DNA from: Actinomycetota bacterium
GTDB lineage: Bacteria; Actinomycetota; Thermoleophilia; Gaiellales; Gaiellaceae
Length of the DNA stretch: 8,218 nt
Assembly: GCA_019236545.1 (NCBI GenBank)
Contig: JAFAIV010000189.1
Coordinates: 1 to 8,218, forward strand
Reading direction: 5' to 3'
This document shows, one piece after another, positions 1 to 5,995 of this stretch. Under the pieces are notes generated by a model. The model was not told where the DNA came from. It ran no database searches and was given only the letters and a program-made list of their open reading frames with translations. How positions within the stretch are numbered: position 1 is the first letter of the stretch; each line of letters opens with the position of its first letter. The translations under genes were made by a program, and so were the position numbers.

Positions 1-28
1 CCTCGCTGAACCTCCGCCGCCGCGCCAT
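1..28 (-). CDS. Start of an unidentified gene downstream of proS (5' fragment)
   Basis: An ATG at 28-26 overlaps the proS stop codon by one base (TGATG), and the frame stays open to the window edge. The nine visible codons read MARRRRFSE. A purine-rich GGGAG at 37-33 lies four bases upstream, suitable as a ribosome binding site. The tight coupling suggests another member of the same operon. Nine residues, mostly arginine, are too few to identify a family. In Bacillus the gene after proS is polC and in several actinobacteria rimP is nearby, but nothing visible here supports either. The open frame could also be chance, given how short it is. Confidence 0.4.
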
Positions 29-1689
29 CACGCTCCCTTGCCCAGGTCGGCAACATCTAATCGCTTTTCCTCGCCCGTCGCGCGGTCGCGGACGTCGACC
101 TTGCCGTCCTCGAGGCTCTTCTTGCCCGCGGTGACGCGGATCGGGCACCCGATCAGGTCGGCGTCGGCGAACTTCTCCCCCGCGCGCTGGTCGCGGTCGT
201 CGAGGAGGACGTCGAGACCCGCTGCGGACAAGGTCTCCGCGGCGCGCTCGGCGATCTCCTCCGCGCCGGGGAGCGCGACGACGTGGGCGTCGTACGGCGC
301 GATCGCGCGCGGCCAGACGATCCCGTTCTCGTCGTTGAACTGCTCGACGGCGGCGGCCATGATGCGCGCCGGCCCGATCCCGTAGCTTCCCATGACAACG
401 GCCTTCTCCCTCCCGTCCTCGTCGAGAAACGTCGCGCCGAGCGGTTCGGAGTAGCGGGTGCCGAGCTTGAAGATGTGGCCGACCTCGATCGCGGTCTGGA
501 AGCGGAGCGCGCCGCCGCACTCGGGGCACGTGTCCGTCTCGGCCGACTCGCGCAGGTCGGCGAACTCGGGCTCGAAGTCGCGGCCGGCCTCGACGCCGCG
601 TAGGTGCCAGCCGTCGCGGTTCGCGCCGGCGACGAACTGCCCCTCGCGCAGGGCGAGGTCGGCGACGATCCGGCCCTTGAAGCCGATCGGGCCGAGCGAG
701 CCGCCGGAGGCGCCGAACGCGGCCTTGATCTGCTCGTCGTCCGCGGGCCAGACCGGCTCACCGAGCGCCGCGGAGAGCTTCGCCTCCTCGAGCCGGTCGT
801 CGCCGCGGACGAGCGCGAGCACGACCGAGCCGTCCTGCGTGACGTGTGGCATCGCCTTCGAGGTCGCAGTCGGGTCGATCGAGAGGAACTCCGCGAGCGC
901 GTCGATCGTCGTCGCGCCGGGCGTCTCGATCTCCTCGGGCGCGTCGAGCCGCTCGGGGAAGACGGGAGCGCGCGGTGTCGTCGTCGCGACCTCGATGTCG
1001 GCCGCGTAGTCGCAGTTCTCGCAGGTGACGAGCGTGTTCTCTCCCGCGCCGGCGGGGGCCAGGAAGTCCCGCGACTCCTTGCCGCCCATCATCCCCGGCT
1101 CGGCCGGGACGTCGTGGGTGACGAGGCCGCAGCGGTCGAACGTCCGGTGGTAGGCGCCCCGCTGCTTCTGGAAGGCCACGTCCAGACCGGCCTCGTCCCG
1201 GTCGAACGAGTACGCGTCCTTCATGATGAACTCGCGCAGCCGGATCAGCCCCTTGCCGGGCCGCGGCTCGTCCCGCTCCTTGATCGCGATGTGGTAGAGC
1301 ATCTGCGGCAGCTGCCGGTAGCTCTGGAGCTCGCGCGCGTGGAAGGTGACCGTCTCCTCGTGCGTCAGCGGCAGGACGTAGTCGGCACCCTTGCGGTCCT
1401 TGAGCCGGAAGATCTCCTCGATGAAGTCGCGGCCGGTCTGCTGCCAGAGCTCGAGCGGCGTCAGGACGGGCATCAGCATCTCCTGCGCGCCGATCCGGTC
1501 CTGCTCCTCGCGGATGATCTGCTCGACCTTGCGGTAGACGCGCCAGCCGAGCGGCAGGAACGTCCACACGCCGGCGGCGACCTGGCGGATGAATCCGCCG
1601 CGCACGAGCAGCTTGTGCGAGACGGCGTCGGCGTCCGACGGCGCTTCGCGCAGGGTCGGCAGGAACAGCTGTGAAGCCCGGGCGATCAT
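28..1689 (-). CDS. proS: Prolyl-tRNA synthetase, bacterial type with editing domain
   Basis: This class II aminoacyl-tRNA synthetase charges tRNA-Pro with proline in the cytoplasm. The 553-residue product matches bacterial-type ProRS (E. coli has about 570). The N-terminal catalytic part shows the SQLFLPTLRE opening, the motif 1 region around 67-78, a THEE loop at 109-112 and motif 2 with R139/E141 followed by LREFIMKDAYSFD at 151-163. An inserted YbaK-like editing domain spans about 225-395. K278 and H362 align by eye with residues important for Ala-tRNA-Pro hydrolysis in E. coli, so editing looks intact. Motif 3 is GSYGIGPARI at 434-443, with R442. The anticodon-binding domain runs from about 460 to the end. 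The start is the only methionine that fits the family N terminus. No clear Shine-Dalgarno precedes it, and the start codon lies in a hairpin loop (1677-1702). The gene follows ispG after 16 bases and ends in TGATG with the next gene. Confidence 0.97.
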   Translation of the reverse strand: MIARASQLFLPTLREAPSDADAVSHKLLVRGGFIRQVAAGVWTFLPLGWRVYRKVEQIIREEQDRIGAQEMLMPVLTPLELWQQTGRDFIEEIFRLKDRKGADYVLPLTHEETVTFHARELQSYRQLPQMLYHIAIKERDEPRPGKGLIRLREFIMKDAYSFDRDEAGLDVAFQKQRGAYHRTFDRCGLVTHDVPAEPGMMGGKESRDFLAPAGAGENTLVTCENCDYAADIEVATTTPRAPVFPERLDAPEEIETPGATTIDALAEFLSIDPTATSKAMPHVTQDGSVVLALVRGDDRLEEAKLSAALGEPVWPADDEQIKAAFGASGGSLGPIGFKGRIVADLALREGQFVAGANRDGWHLRGVEAGRDFEPEFADLRESAETDTCPECGGALRFQTAIEVGHIFKLGTRYSEPLGATFLDEDGREKAVVMGSYGIGPARIMAAAVEQFNDENGIVWPRAIAPYDAHVVALPGAEEIAERAAETLSAAGLDVLLDDRDQRAGEKFADADLIGCPIRVTAGKKSLEDGKVDVRDRATGEEKRLDVADLGKGA

Positions 1690-1702
1690 CGGTCAGCCCG
1701 GG
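1677..1702 (-). promoter_or_regulatory. Hairpin presenting the proS start codon
   Basis: In the transcript, CCCGGGC (1702-1696) can pair perfectly with GCCCGGG (1683-1677) across a 12-base loop. The proS ATG (1689-1687) lies within that loop. The seven pairs are six G-C and one further G-C closing pair, so the stem should be stable. There is no convincing Shine-Dalgarno sequence between the ispG stop and this ATG. The structure could either expose the start codon or hinder ribosome entry; the sequence alone does not say which. GC-rich short inverted repeats do occur by chance in DNA of this composition, so function is uncertain. Confidence 0.4.
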
Positions 1703-1705
1703 AGA

Positions 1706-2842
1706 CTATTCGAGCGGGATGGCCGACATCTCGGCCATCGCAAGCGCGGCGGGCTTCGCCATCTTCAGGCGCTTCGGGCGGTGCATCCCCTCGGAGATCC
1801 ACTTGTCGATCTCGTGGAAGAGCTCGTCGATGAGGATGTCGCTGCTGACCTTCTTCAGGACGCGGCCGTGCGCGTAGATGAAGCCGACGTCGCGGCCGCC
1901 AGCGATCCCGAAGTCGGCGTCGCCGGACTCGCCGGGGCCGTTGACGGCGCAGCCGAGGACCGCGACCTCGAAGGTCCGGTCGGGGTACGCCTCGAGCCGG
2001 CGCTCGACCTCCTCGGCGAGCGTGTGCACGCCGACGTTGTCGCGGCCGCAGGACGGGCAGGCGATCATCACGGGCCCGCGCTCGCGCAGCCCGAGCGCCT
2101 TGAGGATCTCGTACGCCGTCTTCGGCTCCTCGACAGGGTCGGCGGAGAGCGAGACGCGGATGGTGTCGCCGATGCCCTCGGCGAGCAGCGTGCCGATGCC
2201 GACCGCGCTCTTGATCGAGCCGGCGAAGACGGTGCCGGCCTCGGTGACGCCGAGGTGGAGCGGGTAGTCGACCTTCTCCGAGAGCATCCGGTAGGCGCGG
2301 ATCATCGTCGGCACGTGGCTCGACTTGACCGAGATCTTGAAGTCGTAGTAGTCGAGGCTCTCGAGCAGGCGGACCTCCTCGAGCGCGGCCTCGACGAGCG
2401 CCTCGGCCTGGTCCTTGTGCGCGAGGTCCTCGAGGTGCTTCGGCAGCGAGCCGGAGTTCGCGCCGATCCGCATCGGGATCCCCTTCGCCTTCGCGGCGCG
2501 GACGACCTCGGCGAGCTTGTCGGGGCCGCCGATGTTGCCGGGGTTGATGCGGACGGCCGCGACGCCCTGCTCGATCGCCTTCAGCGCCAGGCTGGCGTTG
2601 AAGTGGATGTCCGCGATGATCGGGACGGGCGAGAAGCGGACGATCTTCCCGAGCGCCTCTGCGTCCTCCGTCTTCGGAACGGCGACCCGGACGATTTCGC
2701 AGCCGGCGCTGGCCAGCTCGGCGATCTGGGCGGTCGTCGCCGGGACGTCGTGCGTCTTCGTCGTCGTCATCGACTGCACGACGACGGGCGCGCCGCCGCC
2801 GATCTTGACGCCCCCGACCTCGATCTGGCGCTTGCTCGCCAC
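1706..2842 (-). CDS. ispG: 4-hydroxy-3-methylbut-2-en-1-yl diphosphate synthase (GcpE)
   Basis: IspG is the penultimate enzyme of the MEP pathway. It reduces the cyclic diphosphate MEcPP to HMBPP using a [4Fe-4S] cluster. The 378-residue product has the usual single TIM barrel (about 1-250) followed by the iron-sulfur domain, the normal bacterial layout. The cluster ligands are visible as CPSCGR (C262, C265) and GCAVNGPGE (C298, E305). Family motifs QSMTTTKT (23-30), RINPGNIG (98-105) and GANSGSL (127-133) are intact. The start is a GTG: an in-frame TGA lies three codons upstream at 2851-2849, so no longer version is possible. No Shine-Dalgarno is seen before it, but TAGACT ends eight bases upstream, which would suit a leaderless transcript. 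The gene lies 59 bases after rseP and 16 before proS, and shares its pathway with dxr in the same cluster. Confidence 0.97.
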   Translation of the reverse strand: MASKRQIEVGGVKIGGGAPVVVQSMTTTKTHDVPATTAQIAELASAGCEIVRVAVPKTEDAEALGKIVRFSPVPIIADIHFNASLALKAIEQGVAAVRINPGNIGGPDKLAEVVRAAKAKGIPMRIGANSGSLPKHLEDLAHKDQAEALVEAALEEVRLLESLDYYDFKISVKSSHVPTMIRAYRMLSEKVDYPLHLGVTEAGTVFAGSIKSAVGIGTLLAEGIGDTIRVSLSADPVEEPKTAYEILKALGLRERGPVMIACPSCGRDNVGVHTLAEEVERRLEAYPDRTFEVAVLGCAVNGPGESGDADFGIAGGRDVGFIYAHGRVLKKVSSDILIDELFHEIDKWISEGMHRPKRLKMAKPAALAMAEMSAIPLE

Positions 2843-2850
2843 CGTGGATC

Positions 2851-2856
2851 AGTCTA
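2851..2856 (-). promoter_or_regulatory. Candidate -10 element for a leaderless ispG transcript
   Basis: On the coding strand TAGACT (2856-2851) fits the actinobacterial TANNNT -10 pattern and ends eight bases before the GTG start of ispG. That is close to the distance expected if transcription began at the start codon itself. The lack of a Shine-Dalgarno and the position in the largest gap of the operon are consistent with this. No recognisable -35 element was found at the usual spacing, so this remains a weak call. Confidence 0.25.
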
Positions 2857-2879
2857 GCCAGGAGGCTTCCGGGCGATCT

Positions 2880-2907
2880 TCAGCGGACGCTGAGGCGGCG
2901 CTCAGCG
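2880..2907 (-). other. Hairpin with alternative pairing at the rseP stop codon
   Basis: In the transcript, CGCTGAG (2907-2901) pairs perfectly with CTCAGCG (2894-2888) across a six-base loop. The rseP stop codon TGA (2904-2902) is part of the first arm. The second arm can instead pair with a downstream copy of the first arm, CGCTGA (2885-2880), giving a shorter competing hairpin with a small loop. No run of U follows, so it is not a classical intrinsic terminator. It may protect the 3' end, cause pausing or be chance. Confidence 0.35.
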
Positions 2908-4131
2908 CGGGACGCCGCCGCTCACGTCGTTCGAGAGCGCGATCACCCAGATCAGCAGGATCAGCGCGAAGCCGACGACGCTGACCCGCTCGTAGATCTC
3001 GCGCGCGAGCGCGCGGCGGCGGACGGCCTCGATCAGCGAGAAGAGGATGTGGCCGCCGTCGAGCGGCAGCAGCGGCAGCAGGTTCAGCAGCGCGAGCGAC
3101 ATGCTCACGAAGCCGAGGATCTGCAGGTACCAGTTGAAGCTGACCTTCAGCGCCGCCGCCGAGACGCGCGCGATGCCGACGACGCTCGTCACCTGGCCCC
3201 GCGAATGGCCGCCGAAGATCGAGGCGATCGCCGAGACGGTGCCGGAGACGACGTGCCAGCAGTCGGAGGCCGCGGTCGTCGCCGCCCGCCCGGCCGGGTA
3301 GCTGACGAGCCGCGCCGCGGGCTCGAAGCCCCAGATCCAGCGGTCGCCCGAGCGGATCGTCGGCTTCGGCCCGAGGGTGACGAGGCGGCCGCCGCGGCGG
3401 ACGGTGACGGTGATCGGCCGGCCGCGACTCGAGCGGATGTCGCGCGAGACGGCGTCGAAGGTGCGGGCAACGCGGCCGTCGACCGCGACGACGCGGTCTC
3501 CCGGCTGGAGACCCGCGGCGGCGGCCGGCGTGTTCGCGGAGACGACCGCGACCTCGGTGCTCGGCGTGCTCGACGGCGCGCCCGTGAGGTAGACGGCGAA
3601 GAAGATGACGAAGGCGACGACGACGTTCGCGAGCGGGCCGGCGGCGATGATCGCGATCCGCTTCCATGTGGGCTGGTGCCAGTAGGCGTCCGGGCCCGTG
3701 CCCTCCTCGACGTCGCGGAGCGAGCGCTGGGCCGAGCGGAGGGAGAGCTTCGTCAGCGAGGCCGCGGCGACGTCCTCGCGGAGCTGCGGCAGCGCCTCGC
3801 GGGCTGCGGCGAAGTCGTCCCGGTCGAGCGCGCGGCTGACGCGGCGGACGGGCGCGGTCAACTGCGGCGCCTCGCGGAGCGCCGGGCTGAACGCCGCCTC
3901 GACGTCGCGCCCCGAGGGCCGGTTCATTCCTGGGATGCGGACGTAGCCGCCGAGCGGGATCGCGCCGAGCCCGTACTCGACGCCGTTGCGCTCGAACTTC
4001 GCGATCGCGGGCGGGAAGCCGATGTAGAAGCTCCGCGGCCTGCTGCCGACGGCGCGCGCGACGAGGAAGTGGCCGAGCTCGTGCAGGAAGACGAGCAGGA
4101 CGAGCCCGAGGACGACGACGAACCAGGTCAT
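2902..4131 (-). CDS. rseP: Site-2 intramembrane zinc metalloprotease (RseP/RasP/Rip1 family)
   Basis: This M50-family protease cuts transmembrane substrates, typically anti-sigma factors or signal peptide remnants, within the membrane. The 409-residue product has HELGH at 17-21 (zinc ligands H17 and H21, catalytic E18) in the first membrane helix and the third ligand in LDGG at 357-360 near the third. Membrane segments are predicted at about 2-24, 158-182, 330-352 and 381-401. A single PDZ domain lies at about 190-255, as in Gram-positive homologues, where E. coli has two. GGYVRIPGM (61-69) is the conserved membrane-associated loop. Between it and TWKRIA at 155 is an unusually long, charged, probably helical segment of about 85 residues, where Rip1 of Mycobacterium has about 20. 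The start ATG overlaps the dxr stop (ATGA), implying translational coupling. The frame extends further upstream inside dxr, but homology begins here. Confidence 0.95.
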   Translation of the reverse strand: MTWFVVVLGLVLLVFLHELGHFLVARAVGSRPRSFYIGFPPAIAKFERNGVEYGLGAIPLGGYVRIPGMNRPSGRDVEAAFSPALREAPQLTAPVRRVSRALDRDDFAAAREALPQLREDVAAASLTKLSLRSAQRSLRDVEEGTGPDAYWHQPTWKRIAIIAAGPLANVVVAFVIFFAVYLTGAPSSTPSTEVAVVSANTPAAAAGLQPGDRVVAVDGRVARTFDAVSRDIRSSRGRPITVTVRRGGRLVTLGPKPTIRSGDRWIWGFEPAARLVSYPAGRAATTAASDCWHVVSGTVSAIASIFGGHSRGQVTSVVGIARVSAAALKVSFNWYLQILGFVSMSLALLNLLPLLPLDGGHILFSLIEAVRRRALAREIYERVSVVGFALILLIWVIALSNDVSGGVPR

Positions 4132-5174
4132 ACGGCGGCGAGGCTCCTCTCCGCCAGCTCGCGGGCCTCGCGGTCGGCCTCCAGCAGGTCGTCGAGGTCG
4201 CGGGCGGGCGCGCCGTCGACGGCGGCGAGCGTCTCGCCGACGACCTCCGGGATGGCGAGGAACGGCAGGCGGCCGTCGAGGAAGGCGGCGACGGCGACCT
4301 CGTTCGCGGCGTTGTAGGCGCACGGCGCGGTGCCGGCCCTCTCCCCCGCCTCGCGCGCCAGCGCGAGCATCGGGAACGTCTCGGTGTCGGGCGCGCGGAA
4401 CTCCAGCGTCAGCTCGGTCAGGTCGAGCGGCGCGAGCGGCGTCGCGGCGCGCTCCGGGTACGTGAGCGCGTACGAGATCGGGACGCGCATGTCGGGGTAG
4501 CCGAGGTGGGCGAGCGTCGCGCCGTCCCGGAAGCGGACGAGCGAGTGGACGATCGACGTCGGCTGGATCGCGACCTCGATCCGGTCGTACGGGATCCCGA
4601 ACAGGAAGTGCGCTTCGATCACCTCGAGGCCCTTGTTGGCGAGCGTGGCGGAGTCCACCGTGATCTTCGGGCCCATGCGCCAGGTCGGATGCGCGAGGGC
4701 CTGCTCCGGCGTCACGTCGCGGAGCTCGTCGCGCGTGCGCCCGCGGAACGGGCCGCCGGAGCCGGTGACGACGAGCGTGTGCACCTGCTCGGGCGCGCGG
4801 CCCTCGAGGCACTGGTAGAGCGCGGAGTGCTCGCTGTCCACGGGGATGATCGTCCCGCGGCCGCCGACGAGCTCGCCGCCGGCGACGAGCGACTCCTTGT
4901 TGGCGAGCGCGAGCGGCACCTCGTTCTCGACCGCCCAGAGCGTCGCGTGGATCCCCGCGAAGCCGACGATCGCGTTGAGGACCACGTCCGGCCGGGCGCG
5001 CTCGAGGAGCTCCACGACGTCGCCGCCGACCTGCTTCAGCGGCGCATCCACGTCGTCGAGCGGCGTCGAGCCGGAGGCGACCGCGCAGAGCTCGAGCTCG
5101 GGATGCGCCTCGACGATCTCGATCGCCTGGCGCCCGATCGACCCCGTGGCCCCGAGGAGCGCGACCCGCTTCAT
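4128..5174 (-). CDS. dxr: 1-deoxy-D-xylulose 5-phosphate reductoisomerase
   Basis: DXR converts DXP to MEP with NADPH, the first committed step of the MEP isoprenoid pathway. The 348-residue product begins with the nucleotide-binding GATGSIG (8-14) and has ANKESL at 91-96. Metal ligands lie in PVDSEHSA (D113, E115) and NKGLE (E184). TGSGGPFR (137-144) and the flexible loop HPTWRMG (162-168, W165) bind substrate, and NAANEVAVAAFL (288-299) marks the C-terminal part. All catalytic residues expected by eye are present. The protein is about 50 residues shorter than E. coli DXR. Roughly 30 of these are lost from the NADPH domain between residues 35 and 60, with the frame intact. The ATG at 5174 gives the family N terminus, although the frame is open further upstream inside cdsA. 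It lies 17 bases after cdsA without a clear Shine-Dalgarno and overlaps rseP by four bases. Confidence 0.96.
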   Translation of the reverse strand: MKRVALLGATGSIGRQAIEIVEAHPELELCAVASGSTPLDDVDAPLKQVGGDVVELLERARPDVVLNAIVGFAGIHATLWAVENEVPLALANKESLVAGGELVGGRGTIIPVDSEHSALYQCLEGRAPEQVHTLVVTGSGGPFRGRTRDELRDVTPEQALAHPTWRMGPKITVDSATLANKGLEVIEAHFLFGIPYDRIEVAIQPTSIVHSLVRFRDGATLAHLGYPDMRVPISYALTYPERAATPLAPLDLTELTLEFRAPDTETFPMLALAREAGERAGTAPCAYNAANEVAVAAFLDGRLPFLAIPEVVGETLAAVDGAPARDLDDLLEADREARELAERSLAAV

Positions 5175-5180
5175 CGGCTC

Positions 5181-5186
5181 AGTGTA
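5181..5186 (-). promoter_or_regulatory. Candidate -10 element just upstream of dxr
   Basis: On the coding strand TACACT (5186-5181) fits the TANNNT -10 pattern and ends exactly six bases before the dxr ATG. This spacing would place the transcription start at the A of the start codon, producing a leaderless mRNA. There is no Shine-Dalgarno in the 17-base gap after cdsA. No -35 element is recognisable, and the hexamer could be chance. Confidence 0.22.
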
Positions 5187-5191
5187 GGGAG

Positions 5192-5995
5192 CTATCGGTA
5201 CCCGAATGCGACGACGAGGTAGTACGCGGCAGCGCTCGCGAAGAGCAGCGCGTCGATGCGGTCGAGGACGCCGCCGTGCCCGCCGAGCAGGCGGCCGGTG
5301 TCCTTCACCTCCATGTCGCGCTTCAGGGCCGACTCGAACAGGTCGCCGATCACAGACGCGATCACGACCACGACGCCGAGCAGCACGGCCTGCCAGACGC
5401 AGAGGTACGTGTGCCGGTTGTCGTAGAGCGCGACGAACGACACGAACACCCCGCCGACGAAGCCGCCGATCAGCCCCTCCCACGTCTTGCTCGGCGACAG
5501 GCGCGGCGCGAGCCTGTGGCGGCCGACGAGCCGCCCGACGATGTACGCGAAGGTGTCCGCGGCGAACACCGTCAGCAGGACGGTGAACGTCAGCAGGCGC
5601 GGCTTGTCGTGGAGGTGGCGCAGGAGGACGACGAAGCCGAGCCCGAGCCCGATCCACGCCGCGCCGAGGACGGTCGAGCCGATCGCGGCAGTCGCGGGCG
5701 AGCGCACGCGGGCCATCGCCTCGAGCAGGAACGCGAGCGGGAAGACGGCGAGGAAGCCGCCGAGCAGCCAGAGCGGCCCGCCGGTCTCGGCGCCGACGAG
5801 CGCGAGCGCGACCGCGGCGTACATCGCCGGCGCGAGTGGCCGCAGCGGCCGCGCCATCGTCACGAACTCGTGCGTGGCGACGATCCCGGCGAACGCGACG
5901 AGCGCGAACAGCCACCAGCCGCCGAGCCAGACGAGGCCGAGCACGACGGGAAGGCCGACGACGCCGACCAGGATCCGGGATGCGAGGTTGGTCAC
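5192..5995 (-). CDS. cdsA: Phosphatidate cytidylyltransferase (CDP-diacylglycerol synthase)
   Basis: CdsA is a membrane enzyme that joins CTP and phosphatidic acid to give CDP-diacylglycerol, the precursor of most bacterial phospholipids. The 267-residue product is hydrophobic throughout, with about seven to eight predicted membrane helices. It carries the family signature in full: SALKRDMEVKD (222-232) followed by GGHGGVLDRID (238-248). Other conserved pieces are ADTFAYIVGR (146-155), SPSKTWEG (167-174) and GDLFES (217-222), which include the acidic residues expected to bind metal. Length is normal for the family. It starts at GTG, overlapping the uppS stop in GTGA, so translation is probably coupled; only a weak purine stretch precedes it. 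The next gene, dxr, begins 17 bases on. The usual uppS-cdsA adjacency supports the call. Confidence 0.96.
   Translation of the reverse strand: MTNLASRILVGVVGLPVVLGLVWLGGWWLFALVAFAGIVATHEFVTMARPLRPLAPAMYAAVALALVGAETGGPLWLLGGFLAVFPLAFLLEAMARVRSPATAAIGSTVLGAAWIGLGLGFVVLLRHLHDKPRLLTFTVLLTVFAADTFAYIVGRLVGRHRLAPRLSPSKTWEGLIGGFVGGVFVSFVALYDNRHTYLCVWQAVLLGVVVVIASVIGDLFESALKRDMEVKDTGRLLGGHGGVLDRIDALLFASAAAYYLVVAFGYR

Noticed and set aside
1589..2857. Long plus-strand open frame (422 codons) opposite ispG; similar ones at 604-1674, 3049-4317 and 6699-7994
   Set aside because: They mirror the real genes on the minus strand and arise because GC-rich third positions suppress stop codons. Their translations are low-complexity runs of Arg, Asp, Glu, Ala and Val with no recognisable domain.
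2880..2907. Intrinsic terminator after rseP
   Set aside because: The hairpin has no downstream U run and overlaps the stop codon. It is listed only as an RNA structure.
3055..3085. Short repetitive GCAGCAGCGGCAGCAG tract
   Set aside because: It encodes the leucine-rich LLNLLPLL stretch of an RseP membrane helix and needs no separate explanation.
2902..4812. A 636-residue minus-strand frame that would extend RseP into dxr
   Set aside because: The upstream part is an out-of-frame reading of dxr. The protease starts at the ATG at 4131, which forms an ATGA overlap with the dxr stop.
4990..5110. A frameshift or degraded segment in dxr as the cause of its short length
   Set aside because: The frame is continuous, the flanking strands and all active-site motifs are intact, and the remaining segment looks like normal coding sequence. 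A clean in-frame loss fits better.
4128..5915. A 595-residue minus-strand frame that would extend DXR far into cdsA
   Set aside because: The upstream part is the out-of-frame reading of cdsA and is arginine-rich nonsense. DXR homology begins sharply at the ATG at 5174.
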